A stretch of 64,000 bases of DNA from Ruegeria denitrificans (GTDB lineage Bacteria; Pseudomonadota; Alphaproteobacteria; Rhodobacterales; Rhodobacteraceae): contig NZ_CYUD01000004.1 in NCBI RefSeq assembly GCF_001458295.1, forward strand, positions 124,001 through 188,000. Direction: 5' to 3'. The notes beneath the pieces were generated by a model. That model was not told where the DNA came from. It was given only the letters and a program-made list of their open reading frames with translations, and made no database searches. The translations under genes and the position numbers were made by a program. Positions 54,527 to 62,604 of the stretch are shown in pieces. Every line of letters begins with the position of its first letter. Position 1 is the first letter of the stretch.

Positions 54527-55345
54527 TCAGAAAGCTTCGGCAAAGATATTCCCGGCCGTCTCGACGTTAATACCGCCCGAAACCGGGATCACTGCGCCGG
54601 TGACATAGCTGCCGCCACGGCCGCACAAGAACAGCATGCAACCGGCAATGTCCTCATCACGCCCGACCCGGCCCAGAGGAACCGATTTGCCAACTCTTTC
54701 GCGCGTCTCTTCGTCGGCGGTGGCAAAGGCGGTCATTTTTGATACGAATGGTCCCGGCGCCAACGCGTTTACCGTGATATGTTGGGCCGAGAATTCTTTG
54801 GCCATGATCTTGGTCAGGTGCAGCACAGCGGCTTTGGAGGCCGAATAGCTATAGGCACCATCACCCATCGGAACCTCTCCCATGACCGAGCCCACATTGA
54901 CCACACGCGCGGGATCGTCGGCCGAACCAGATTTCATCAGCATTGGCAGCAGTTTTTGGGTCAGTTCAAACAGGCCCGCAACATTGACAGACATAACTTT
55001 TTCCCAAGCCTCGTGCGGGAATTGCCCCATCGGTGCACCCCAGGTCACGCCCGCATTATTCATCAGGATATCAAGCTGGTCTGTCCGGTTGCTAACTTCT
55101 GAAACCAAGGCCTCGATCCCGTCTTTGGTCGCAACATCGCCACCGAATCCATCAGCATGGCCGGGTGCATCCAGAGCGTTCAACTCAGCCGCCACGGCTA
55201 TGCAGGCGTCTTCTTTGCGAGATGCGATCAAAACACGTGCCCCGGCCTGAACCAGCGCCTCGGCGGCCATGCGCCCAATTCCGGTTGCACCGCCTGTGAC
55301 TAGCGCGGTTTTACCCTGCAATGAGAATAACGTGTCGGGGGTCAT
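54527..55345 (-). CDS. Short-chain dehydrogenase/reductase
   Basis: A 272-residue SDR enzyme: TGGATGIGRMAAE, NNAGVTWGAP, and YSYSASKAAV (Tyr-Lys). The C-terminal substrate loop ends VSGGINVETAG. ATG 55345 follows GAGGAG; the longer frame has no credible start. It is upstream of, and co-directional with, the ACAD10/11-like kinase gene. Confidence 0.87.
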   Translation of the reverse strand: MTPDTLFSLQGKTALVTGGATGIGRMAAEALVQAGARVLIASRKEDACIAVAAELNALDAPGHADGFGGDVATKDGIEALVSEVSNRTDQLDILMNNAGVTWGAPMGQFPHEAWEKVMSVNVAGLFELTQKLLPMLMKSGSADDPARVVNVGSVMGEVPMGDGAYSYSASKAAVLHLTKIMAKEFSAQHITVNALAPGPFVSKMTAFATADEETRERVGKSVPLGRVGRDEDIAGCMLFLCGRGGSYVTGAVIPVSGGINVETAGNIFAEAF

Positions 55346-55462
55346 GGTCTGCTCCTCGGTCCTGAGTTTGCTGGCATGGTGCAGAAACGGTTGGTTTCTT
55401 GACAACCGCCTGGGCCGCGCCAAAGCTCCTCCTATCTGAATAACAAGGATAACAGGATCGAT

Positions 55463-56476
55463 ATGCAAGCTTTACTCAGCGTCGCGCCGGGCGGGCCGGG
55501 CACACTGGAGCTGACCACCTTGCCCGAACCCTTTCCTGGCAAGGGTGAATTGTTGATCGGCATCAGGGCCGCAGGCGTCAATTTCCCCGACACGCTGATC
55601 ATACAAGATCTCTATCAGATCAAGCCTCCCCGTCCCTTTGCGCCGGGCGGTGAAATCGCCGGAGACGTCCTGGCCGTCGGAGATGAGGTGACTGGCTTCG
55701 CCGTCGGGGATCGTGTACTGGCGCTTACCGGGCATGGTGGGTTTGCGACGCATATTACCATCCCTGCAGCTACGGCCATAAAGTTCCCAGATACGATGCC
55801 ATACGAAGACGCAGCCTGCTTTATCTTTACCTACGGCACATCCTATCACGCGCTAAAGGATCGCGCTGCCCTGCATTCCGGAGAAACCCTGCTGGTATTA
55901 GGGGCCGCTGGAGGCGTCGGTTCTGCTGCTATTCAGTTGGGCAAGGCCATGGGCGCCCGTGTGATTGCAGCAGTATCCTCGCAAGACAAAGCGGATTTTT
56001 GCCGAAGTTTGGGTGCGGATGAAACGGTCCTCTATGCCGGAGACGTGGACAAAAATGCGCAGAAAGCCTTTTCCTCTGAAATCAAGGATTTGGCGGGTCC
56101 TCTGGGCGTAAATGTCGTCTATGATGCCGTAGGCGGCGATTATGCGGAACCTGCGTTGCGTAGCATCGCCTGGGCCGGTCGATATCTTGTGGTTGGCTTT
56201 CCGGCCGGCATTCCCAAAATCCCGCTGAATCTTCCCCTTCTAAAAGGATGTCAGATTGTTGGGGTGTTTTGGGGCGCGTCTGTTCTGCGCGACCCAGAGG
56301 GGCATGCTAAAAATATGAAAAATTTGTTTGGGTTATACGAAGACGCTCAGATAAACCCTAAGATCAGCGCAAGATATCCGCTGGATCGCGCAGCTGATGC
56401 ATTGACCCATCTGTCCAGCCGTTCAGCCCTTGGTAAGATTGTGGTGATTATGCCAAAGCGAGAGAAGGTTAGTTAG
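55463..56476 (+). CDS. NADPH:quinone oxidoreductase family protein
   Basis: A 337-residue MDR (medium-chain) reductase without catalytic zinc. It shows the N-terminal GVNFPDTLIIQDLYQIKPPRPF, a nucleotide-binding LVLGAAGGVGSAAIQLGKAMGA and the C-terminal HLSSRSALGKIVV. It probably reduces quinones or enoyl compounds with NADPH. It is divergent from the SDR gene with about 117 bp between starts. Confidence 0.88.
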   Translation: MQALLSVAPGGPGTLELTTLPEPFPGKGELLIGIRAAGVNFPDTLIIQDLYQIKPPRPFAPGGEIAGDVLAVGDEVTGFAVGDRVLALTGHGGFATHITIPAATAIKFPDTMPYEDAACFIFTYGTSYHALKDRAALHSGETLLVLGAAGGVGSAAIQLGKAMGARVIAAVSSQDKADFCRSLGADETVLYAGDVDKNAQKAFSSEIKDLAGPLGVNVVYDAVGGDYAEPALRSIAWAGRYLVVGFPAGIPKIPLNLPLLKGCQIVGVFWGASVLRDPEGHAKNMKNLFGLYEDAQINPKISARYPLDRAADALTHLSSRSALGKIVVIMPKREKVS

Positions 56477-56568
56477 TGGCGCTGCGGTTGCTCGCCCTAT
56501 GCGCGCGTTGACCAGTGGACATTACCACCCATTCGCGTTTAAGAACCTGTTATGGGAACAGTGAAATA

Positions 56569-57018
56569 ATGCATAAAGCTCTGATTTTGAACGGTCCGAA
56601 CCTGAACCTTTTGGGCACTCGGCAACCTGAGGTTTATGGAAGCACCACGTTGGAGATGGTTGAAAATCTGTGTGTTAGTCACGGATCTTCTATCGGAATT
56701 GACGTGTCTTGCTTTCAGTCGAACCATGAAGGCGCGTTGATTGACGCGATCCACGCAGCCAAAGGGGATCAGGACGGCATTGTTCTGAACGCAGGCGCTT
56801 ATACACATACCTCCATCGCGCTGATGGATGCGATTGCATCTGTCGAATTGCCGATGATCGAGGTTCATATGTCCAACATCCACGCCCGTGAAGATTTCCG
56901 GCACGTGTCATATATCTCGAAGGTGGCAGTCGGGCAGATTTGCGGGTTTGGCGCACGGGGATATGTTATGGCACTGGACGGTTTGGCGGCGCATCTAAAT
57001 TGCGGGTCAACTGCATGA
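56569..57018 (+). CDS. aroQ: 3-dehydroquinate dehydratase, type II
   Basis: A 149-residue type II dehydroquinase, third step of the shikimate pathway. Catalytic-site segments: LILNGPNLNLLGTRQPEVYG (Tyr at the end), CFQSNHEGALIDAIH, LNAGAYTHTSIAL and VHMSNIHARE. ATG 56569 starts the canonical MHKALILNGPN. Its last 4 bp overlap the LuxR gene (ATGA), so the two are translationally coupled. Confidence 0.95.
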   Translation: MHKALILNGPNLNLLGTRQPEVYGSTTLEMVENLCVSHGSSIGIDVSCFQSNHEGALIDAIHAAKGDQDGIVLNAGAYTHTSIALMDAIASVELPMIEVHMSNIHAREDFRHVSYISKVAVGQICGFGARGYVMALDGLAAHLNCGSTA

Positions 57019-57770
57019 AGCTGAGCGAATACCTGCACTTTCTCAGCTATACCAAAACCCTGGAAGAGCTTTGGGATGCCCATTGCCGTCAGATGGCTGA
57101 ATACGGGTTTGACCGGCTGATCTATGGTTATACCCAGTATCGTACCGAAACATCACTTGGGGATCCCGAGGATTTCGTGATTTTGGCCAATCATGAAAAA
57201 TCCTATCTGGATGGGTTCCTGCGTGAGGGGCTTTATTTTCACGCGCCGATGTTGAAATGGGCGTTACACAACGAAGGTGCCGCCAGTTGGAACATCGCGC
57301 AGGCCATGGTGAACAACAGCAGATTGACGCCTCAGGAACTGGACGTTTTGGAATTTAACCGCAAGCACGGCGTTGCCTTTGGCTATACGGTCAGTTTCAC
57401 ATCGGTTTCGATGCGGTCGAAGGGGGCGATTTCGCTATCCGCCGGGAATGCGTCCAGTCAGGATGAGGTGGATGCGATGTGGGCTGAACATGGCGACGAT
57501 ATCCTACTGATGAATAATGTCGCGCATCTAAAAATTCTCACCTTGCCCTATCACGCGCCAAACCGGGCGCTGACCAAGCGCCAGCGTGAGGCGTTACAAT
57601 GGGTTGGCGACGGCAAGACAACTCAGGACATTGCGCTTCTGATGGGTCTAACATCGGCAACGGTCGAGAAACATCTGCGATTGGCGCGCGAGGCGCTGTC
57701 AGTGGAAACCACTGCCCAGGCCGTCCTGAAGGCATCCCTGCAGAATCAGATGTTCGTGATGGAAGCCTAG
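57015..57770 (+). CDS. LuxR-family regulator, orphan, divergent ligand pocket
   Basis: A 251-residue quorum-sensing-type regulator: N-terminal autoinducer-binding domain (about 15-160) and C-terminal GerE helix-turn-helix (about 183-245, LTKRQREALQWVGDGKTTQDIALLMGL). Anchored on Pro78 and Trp92 (TraR Pro71, Trp85), the usual acyl-homoserine-lactone contacts Trp57, Tyr61 and Asp70 are replaced by Tyr64, Phe68 and Ala77. The DNA-binding Glu/Leu/Gly motif is kept. No luxI is visible. It overlaps aroQ by 4 bp. It may sense a non-AHL ligand or act constitutively. Confidence 0.87.
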   Translation: MKLSEYLHFLSYTKTLEELWDAHCRQMAEYGFDRLIYGYTQYRTETSLGDPEDFVILANHEKSYLDGFLREGLYFHAPMLKWALHNEGAASWNIAQAMVNNSRLTPQELDVLEFNRKHGVAFGYTVSFTSVSMRSKGAISLSAGNASSQDEVDAMWAEHGDDILLMNNVAHLKILTLPYHAPNRALTKRQREALQWVGDGKTTQDIALLMGLTSATVEKHLRLAREALSVETTAQAVLKASLQNQMFVMEA

Positions 57771-57780
57771 CGTTAATAGT

Positions 57781-57808
57781 TTGACGCGGAATTGCGTCAA
57801 TTTACCCT
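57781..57808 (+). promoter_or_regulatory. Promoter-like site with overlapping palindrome
   Basis: TTGACG (57781-57786) and TACCCT (57803-57808), 16 bp apart, form a possible promoter. The -35 sits in a perfect inverted repeat TTGACGC-GGAATT-GCGTCAA (57781-57800), operator-like. It starts 11 bp after the luxR stop, facing the candidate RNA. Confidence 0.45.
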
Positions 57809-58060
57809 AGGTAAGGAAATCATGACTTTCCAATTCTCCACCCTGGTTGCAAAGTGAGAGTGTTCCGTGAGTGGTGGCTTTAGCCAGGGAACATTTGATT
57901 GGATCTTTGTAATACCAAGGCTCTCCAATCGCTCTGACATCTGGGCGCCTATTCGTCCGCGTCTGACTGTCGGAAATTTGGGGGGCCTCGACCATCCCCA
58001 TCATGCGGGGCCCCTCATATCCTTCTCAGAAAGGGATAGGACGCGCGAGCGTCTTTTTTT
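57809..58060 (+). ncRNA. Candidate structured transcript, function unknown
   Basis: Part of the 393-bp gap 57771-58163. Downstream of the promoter-like site come AAGGAA and an 11-codon frame (57822-57857, MTFQFSTLVAK), overlapped at GTGA by a GTG-led 9-codon frame ending REWWL (57854-57883, two adjacent Trp codons). Next are a 7-bp stem GATTGGA/TCCAATC (57897-57930), a GGGGCC/GGCCCC stem near 57992-58013, and a strong terminator at 58040-58060. No protein gene follows on this strand. The tandem Trp codons recall trp leader peptides, but no trp gene is near; it could be a stand-alone leader-type RNA. Low certainty. Confidence 0.4.
58040..58060 (+). terminator. Plus-strand terminator with no assigned gene
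   Basis: GACGC-GCGA-GCGTC followed by seven T residues. It faces the plus strand and is 270 bp past luxR, so it either ends luxR or, more likely, the candidate transcript at 57809-58060. Confidence 0.88.
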
Positions 58061-58082
58061 GTTTCTAAAACAACTAAAGCAG

Positions 58083-58130
58083 CCCAACAAAAAAAACCGG
58101 CCACGCAACACGCGACCGGTTTTTGTTGGG
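58083..58130 (-). terminator. Terminator of rpsB-tsf
   Basis: CCCAACAAAAA-type arms flank CCGG/CCGG, giving a very long (about 15 bp plus inner stem) hairpin with an A/T-rich outer stem that gives a T-run on the minus strand. It ends the tsf message. Confidence 0.88.
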
Positions 58131-58163
58131 TACCTGACCGCTTTCGGGGTCGGGAATATCTGC

Positions 58164-59039
58164 TTAGCCTTGTGCGGCTTTGGCAACTTCGGCTGCGAAG
58201 TCTTCTTTTTCGACAACGATGCCTTCGCCAACTTCCAGACGGATGAAGCCAGTGATGGTTGCGCCTGCTTCTTTGGCCGCTGCTTCAACGGTCAGGTCAG
58301 GGTTCACAACGAAGGGCTGGTTCAGCAGAGTCGATTCAGCGACGAATTTCTTCATACGGCCTTCGATCATCTTTTCGATCACCTGCTCCGGCTTGCCGGA
58401 TTCGCGGGCGATGTCCATCTGAACTTGTTTTTCTTTTTCGACAACAGCCGAATCCATGTCCGCTTCGGACAGGGCTGCCGGGTTCACAGCCGCGATGTGC
58501 ATCGCAATCTGCTTGCCGATGGCTGCGTCGCCACCGTTCAGGGCAACCAGAACACCGATTTTACCCATGCCGTTAGTCGCAGCATTGTGGACATAGGACA
58601 CAACGGTATCGCCCGACAGCTTGGCCATACGACGAACCGACATGTTCTCACCGATGGTTGCGATCTTGTCGGTCAGAGTGTCGGCAACGTTTTTACCGCC
58701 CAGATCAGCGGCCAGAAGCGCTTCGACATTGTCGACGCCTTCAGCTGCGTAGGCGATCTTGCCAACCATTTCCTGGAACTCGGCGTTTTTGGCGACAAAA
58801 TCGGTTTCCGAGTTCACTTCGACAGCAACACCGTTGCCACCGTCGACGTGGACTGCAACCAGACCTTCAGCGGCGGTGCGGCCCGATTTCTTGGCCGCTT
58901 TGGCCAGACCTTTGGTGCGCAGCCAATCAACGGCTTCGTCCATATTGCCGCCGGTTTCGGTCAGCGCTTTTTTCGCGTCCATCATGCCTGCGCCGGTCGA
59001 GTCGCGCAGTTCTTTAACCATTGCTGCTGTGATTGCCAT
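58164..59039 (-). CDS. tsf: Elongation factor Ts
   Basis: EF-Ts, 291 residues, recycles EF-Tu by exchanging GDP for GTP. Diagnostic segments are [19 protein letters not shown] (N-terminal UBA-like domain), [14 protein letters not shown] and the coiled-coil and dimerisation domains. The start lies 76 bp after rpsB with a hairpin between. rpsB-tsf order is the universal bacterial arrangement. Confidence 0.97.
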   Translation of the reverse strand: MAITAAMVKELRDSTGAGMMDAKKALTETGGNMDEAVDWLRTKGLAKAAKKSGRTAAEGLVAVHVDGGNGVAVEVNSETDFVAKNAEFQEMVGKIAYAAEGVDNVEALLAADLGGKNVADTLTDKIATIGENMSVRRMAKLSGDTVVSYVHNAATNGMGKIGVLVALNGGDAAIGKQIAMHIAAVNPAALSEADMDSAVVEKEKQVQMDIARESGKPEQVIEKMIEGRMKKFVAESTLLNQPFVVNPDLTVEAAAKEAGATITGFIRLEVGEGIVVEKEDFAAEVAKAAQG

Positions 59040-59067
59040 CTTTTGGCTCTCCTCAATTCAAACGGAA

Positions 59068-59091
59068 TTGGGGCAGGTCTACCCTGCCCCA
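59068..59091 (-). terminator. Hairpin in the rpsB-tsf gap
   Basis: TGGGGCAG and CTGCCCCA form an 8-9 bp stem with a short loop, no T-run. It could moderate read-through or protect the rpsB 3' end. Confidence 0.5.
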
Positions 59092-59115
59092 TATGTCAAT
59101 TAGGTGACGGGCAGC

Positions 59116-59919
59116 TTACGCTTCGGCTTTAACTTCCGGCGCGGCTTCTTCTGCTGCGGGAGCTTCTTCCGCAACGGCTTCTTCAACCGGTGCTTCTTCG
59201 AATGCGCCCAGGTCAACACCTGCTGCACCCATCTGCGCGGTCATACCGTCCAGAGCGGCACGTGCGGCCAGATCGCAATACAGCGAGATTGCGCGGGCTG
59301 CGTCGTCGTTGCCGGGGATGATGTAGTCAACACCATCGGGCGAGCAGTTGGTGTCGACAACAGCCACAACCGGGATACCCAGCTTGTTGGCTTCGGCGAT
59401 GGCCAGTGCTTCTTTTTTGACGTCGATGACGAACAGAAGGTCCGGAACGCCGCCCATTTCGCGGATACCGCCCAGCGAAGCCTGCAGTTTGCCCTGGTCA
59501 CGCTCCATGCCCAGACGCTCTTTCTTGGTCAGGCCTTCGGCGCCGCCTTCCATGGCTTCGTCGATTTGGTTCAGACGGTTGATCGACTGGGAAACAGTTT
59601 TCCAGTTGGTCAGCGTGCCGCCCAGCCAGCGGTGGTTCATGTAGTACTGAGCCGACTTTTCTGCGGCTTCGGCGATCGGACCAGCGGCCTGACGCTTGGT
59701 GCCAACGAACAGAACGCGGCCACCTTTTGCAACGGTGTCACGAACGGCCTGCAGAGCTTGATCCAGCATCGGAACGGTCTGGGTCAGGTCCATGATGTGG
59801 ATGCCATTGCGCGAGCCGTAGATGAACGGGCCCATGCGGGGATTCCAACGCTGTGTCTGGTGACCAAAGTGAACGCCAGCTTCCAGCAGCTGACGCATGG
59901 TGAACTCGGGAAGAGCCAT
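59116..59919 (-). CDS. rpsB: Small ribosomal subunit protein S2
   Basis: S2, 267 residues, opens [20 protein letters not shown] and contains the [12 protein letters not shown] and [15 protein letters not shown] segments. The C-terminal tail ([20 protein letters not shown]) is acidic, Ala-rich and extended beyond E. coli S2, as usual in alphaproteobacteria. A good promoter (60046-60074) lies upstream, in a 127-nt leader. GAAAGG precedes the ATG. Confidence 0.97.
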   Translation of the reverse strand: MALPEFTMRQLLEAGVHFGHQTQRWNPRMGPFIYGSRNGIHIMDLTQTVPMLDQALQAVRDTVAKGGRVLFVGTKRQAAGPIAEAAEKSAQYYMNHRWLGGTLTNWKTVSQSINRLNQIDEAMEGGAEGLTKKERLGMERDQGKLQASLGGIREMGGVPDLLFVIDVKKEALAIAEANKLGIPVVAVVDTNCSPDGVDYIIPGNDDAARAISLYCDLAARAALDGMTAQMGAAGVDLGAFEEAPVEEAVAEEAPAAEEAAPEVKAEA

Positions 59920-60045
59920 GCTTTTCTTTCCTTTTCCGGTTTACGCCTCGGCGGGGGTGAAAGAAGCGGATGCTCCAACCGGCGGGCCAGGTAAGGATGT
60001 CTCCCCTACAAAGCCCAAACCCCGCCTGCGGGTTTGAATGGCGCG

Positions 60046-60074
60046 CGTATACGGTAGGTTTTCAGGCAGCGCAA
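60046..60074 (-). promoter_or_regulatory. Probable rpsB promoter
   Basis: On the minus strand TTGCGC (60069-60074) and TATACG (60046-60051) are 17 bp apart, just past the olsA stop. The leader, about 120 nt, contains AACCCGC/GCGGGTT complementary pieces that could form a regulatory hairpin. Confidence 0.6.
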
Positions 60075-60087
60075 GGGCTTTCCGCCC

Positions 60088-60942
60088 TTATTTTTCAAGT
60101 CGCGCCAGCACATGCGCTTGGCGTACGGCTTCTTCGCAATGCGCGGCCAGCGCCTTTCGGTTTGCAAAATCACTGACCTTGGCCGGAGTATGATAGATCA
60201 GCTCAACCGAGCCCTGCCTTCGTGCGCCCAAGGTCTTGAGCAGATGCGGCCCAAAATCCATATCTCCCCACCAACCATAGAACCGGTCGGGTTGGCCTTT
60301 GGGGGAATGAAACACAACCGAGACGGGCTGCACATACATAAAATCCCGCAATTCGTCTGCAAAGAACGCCGCAAAAAGTGTTGTTTTAAATGGTAAAACC
60401 CGCAATCCGTCAGTCGACGTGCCCTCTGGGAAGAACAGCAGTTTGTGACCTGCTTTCAGGCGGGTTTCAAATACTTTCGTCTGTTCTTTTGCCTTCTTCC
60501 GGTCGCGCTCGATGAACACCGTGCCAGTTGCACGGGCAAGCCAGCCAATACCTGGCCATTTCGCCACTTCGGCCTTGGACACGAAATAAACCCGCTTACG
60601 TGCGTTAAGCGCAAAAATATCCAGCCATGAGCTGTGATTGGCAACTATGGCTCCGCGTTCATGCATCAGTTCGCCGGAAGCCCGAAACCTCATCCCCAGT
60701 ATTCGAAACGCATTGCGGCAGACGAACTGAGAAATGAATGGTGTTACCGGTCGGTGCACACCAAACAATGGGTGTTCAATTAGACGAAAGCACAAAAGAA
60801 CGAGAAGACCGCCAAATACCAAAAGGGCCAATGGCAATCCGCGGACCAATACCAACACCCATTCCACTGGACCCAGATTGATGGGGTCCGGTGCATCCTC
60901 GCTATTCCAAAGCGGGTCACTCACCGGGTTATGCCCCACCAT
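60088..60942 (-). CDS. olsA: Lyso-ornithine-lipid acyltransferase OlsA (PlsC family)
   Basis: A 284-residue PlsC-type acyltransferase with one or two N-terminal membrane helices (VLVRGLPLALLVFGGLLVLL). The catalytic NHSSWLD (HX4D) and FPEGTSTDG motifs are present. Its 14-bp overlap with the OlsB gene upstream indicates it is OlsA, which adds the second acyl chain to lyso-ornithine lipid using acyl-ACP; a general lysophosphatidate acyltransferase is the alternative. Ornithine lipids are membrane lipids free of phosphorus. Confidence 0.88.
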   Translation of the reverse strand: MVGHNPVSDPLWNSEDAPDPINLGPVEWVLVLVRGLPLALLVFGGLLVLLCFRLIEHPLFGVHRPVTPFISQFVCRNAFRILGMRFRASGELMHERGAIVANHSSWLDIFALNARKRVYFVSKAEVAKWPGIGWLARATGTVFIERDRKKAKEQTKVFETRLKAGHKLLFFPEGTSTDGLRVLPFKTTLFAAFFADELRDFMYVQPVSVVFHSPKGQPDRFYGWWGDMDFGPHLLKTLGARRQGSVELIYHTPAKVSDFANRKALAAHCEEAVRQAHVLARLEK

Positions 60943-61684
60943 AGATACGCTTTTGCCGCTCGTTCATGCGGGCGGTATCGAGGATAAGGCATACGTCGGT
61001 GGTGTTGAAGGCGTGGTCGATAAACGCACCTTCACCCACGAAGCCGCCCAGGCGAAGATAGGCTTTTATCAGTGCCGGAACCTGAACCATTGCAGCGCGT
61101 CTATCCAGATCCTCGGGCGCTACAAGATCCATGGATTCATATACTTCCGGCTGCGCCTTCACACGCAAATCGGGTGGCGCAAGATGATTGTGATGCAGCA
61201 TCGACAAGGGCTGCGCCAGTTCTTTAACATCCGTACCGTGAAAGCTGGCAACGCCGAACAGAACCTCGATCTCGCGTTGGTTTACATAGCCTGCCAATCC
61301 GTTCCACAAGTGATACATCGCCGTCCCGCCGCGAAAATCTGGATGGAGACAGGACCGACCCAACTCCAACAGCTTGCGACCGCTTTTCTTCAGAACAGTC
61401 AGATCGTATTCATCCTCGGAATAAAACTGACCAATTTTCGCTGCACGTTCACCCGGTAACAGCCTGTAAACGCCCACAACTTCGCCAGATTTGTCGTCAA
61501 TAGCCAGCATGTGGTCAAAATATGGATCGAACTTGTCACGTTCCAACCCAGCCTCGTGATCGACCATCTCTCCACCGCCGCCCAGTTCGCGCACGAAGAC
61601 GTCATAGCGCAGCCGTTGAGCGGCGCGCAGTTCGTCCTCAGTCTGTGCAAGTTTAACGGTAAAGGAAGGGCCTGCGTCCGGCAT
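60929..61684 (-). CDS. olsB: Ornithine N-acyltransferase OlsB
   Basis: A 251-residue GNAT-like acyltransferase (OlsB/hemolysin family): it joins a 3-hydroxyacyl chain from ACP to the alpha-amino group of ornithine. Segments: AAQRLRYDVFVRELGGGG, FDPYFDHMLAIDD, VGVYRLLPGE, KLLELGRSCLHPDFRGGTAM. It is the first gene of olsB-olsA. The operon gives phosphorus-free lipids, useful during phosphate limitation, but no Pho box is seen before olsB. Confidence 0.9.
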   Translation of the reverse strand: MPDAGPSFTVKLAQTEDELRAAQRLRYDVFVRELGGGGEMVDHEAGLERDKFDPYFDHMLAIDDKSGEVVGVYRLLPGERAAKIGQFYSEDEYDLTVLKKSGRKLLELGRSCLHPDFRGGTAMYHLWNGLAGYVNQREIEVLFGVASFHGTDVKELAQPLSMLHHNHLAPPDLRVKAQPEVYESMDLVAPEDLDRRAAMVQVPALIKAYLRLGGFVGEGAFIDHAFNTTDVCLILDTARMNERQKRIYGGA

Positions 61685-61782
61685 TGGTGGTTCCGTTCTT
61701 GTTTGCGCGCTGATACCGCAGTTTCCGTGGGGATGGCAACAAGGGCAGATATGTGGGGCCGTTAACCTTTCCTAAACCAGTT

Positions 61783-61965
61783 TCACGGATCAAAGACCGG
61801 CATCAGGGCGATGCGCGTTCCGTCAATCACCACTTTCCCCTGCTCGCGAAAGTTCACGGTGACTTTGCCCCCGATGTTGGACTGCACCTGTCCAACGCCC
61901 CAATCGGGGAAATCAGGGTGGCGGACATACATGGCCGGTGCAAGAATAGCATTAAGGTCTGTCAT
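61783..61965 (-). CDS. DUF3553 family protein
   Basis: A 60-residue basic-to-neutral protein resembling DUF3553 (VRHPDFPDWGVGQVQSNIGGKVTVNFREQGKVV). The domain is a small SH3-like barrel and function is unknown; similar modules occur in nucleic-acid-associated proteins. ATG 61965 follows GGAG. It is divergent from chpT with 42 bp between starts. Confidence 0.82.
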   Translation of the reverse strand: MTDLNAILAPAMYVRHPDFPDWGVGQVQSNIGGKVTVNFREQGKVVIDGTRIALMPVFDP

Positions 61966-62007
61966 GCAAGGGCTCCGATCCGGCGGCAGATGCAGCAGGA
62001 GGTACGC

Positions 62008-62604
62008 ATGAGCGACACCACAGTCAACCTGGCCGAGCTGATCGGTTCCCGGATTTGTCACGATCTGATCAGCCCCATTGGCGCGATCACCAACGGTCTG
62101 GAGTTGCTTGAGATAGTTGGTTTGGTCCAGGGCCCTGAGATGGAGTTGATCTCGGGCAGTGTCGGAAGTGCCGGAGCGCGCATTCGGTTTTTCCGCGTGG
62201 CGTTCGGTTCGGCCAGCGATCAGCCCCTGGGTCGCGCCGAGGTGTCAGAACTGCTGAAGGATGTCGAACGTGCGGGCCGCGTCCGCGTAAACTGGCACCT
62301 GACCGAAGCGGTGCCGCGTAATCAGGTGAAACTGGCGTTTCTGTCGCTGATGTGCTGCGAAAGTGCGATGCCTTTTGGGGGCGAGGTTACGATCGACCAT
62401 CGGGGCAACGAATGGACGGTCACAGGGTCAGCGGACAAGCTGAATGTGGATAATGACCTTTGGAAAAACCTGCCAAAGGGGCGGTTTGCCAGCAAAGTTA
62501 CACCTGCACAGGTGCAATTCGCGGTGTTACCTGAAACTGCGGCCTCGATGGGACGGCGGGTTGCGGCGGAAACCACCTCAACCCGCGTTGTGATCCGATT
62601 TTAG
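62008..62604 (+). CDS. chpT: Histidine phosphotransferase ChpT
   Basis: A 198-residue ChpT-type phosphotransferase that carries phosphate from CckA to CtrA and CpdR in alphaproteobacteria. The phospho-accepting His18 is in [25 protein letters not shown] helix I; the second domain resembles a degenerate HATPase fold without ATP-binding boxes. The ATG at 62008 follows CAGGAGG. The overlap with proA (4 bp, opposite strands) is convergent. In Rhodobacteraceae this relay controls motility and gene transfer agents, but neither is in this window. Confidence 0.92.
   Translation: MSDTTVNLAELIGSRICHDLISPIGAITNGLELLEIVGLVQGPEMELISGSVGSAGARIRFFRVAFGSASDQPLGRAEVSELLKDVERAGRVRVNWHLTEAVPRNQVKLAFLSLMCCESAMPFGGEVTIDHRGNEWTVTGSADKLNVDNDLWKNLPKGRFASKVTPAQVQFAVLPETAASMGRRVAAETTSTRVVIRF

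Noticed and set aside
57867..59994. Long plus-strand frames opposite tsf and rpsB (57867-59132 and 59104-59994)
   Set aside because: Shadow frames of strongly biased ribosomal-protein-type genes. Both minus-strand genes are unmistakable EF-Ts and S2.
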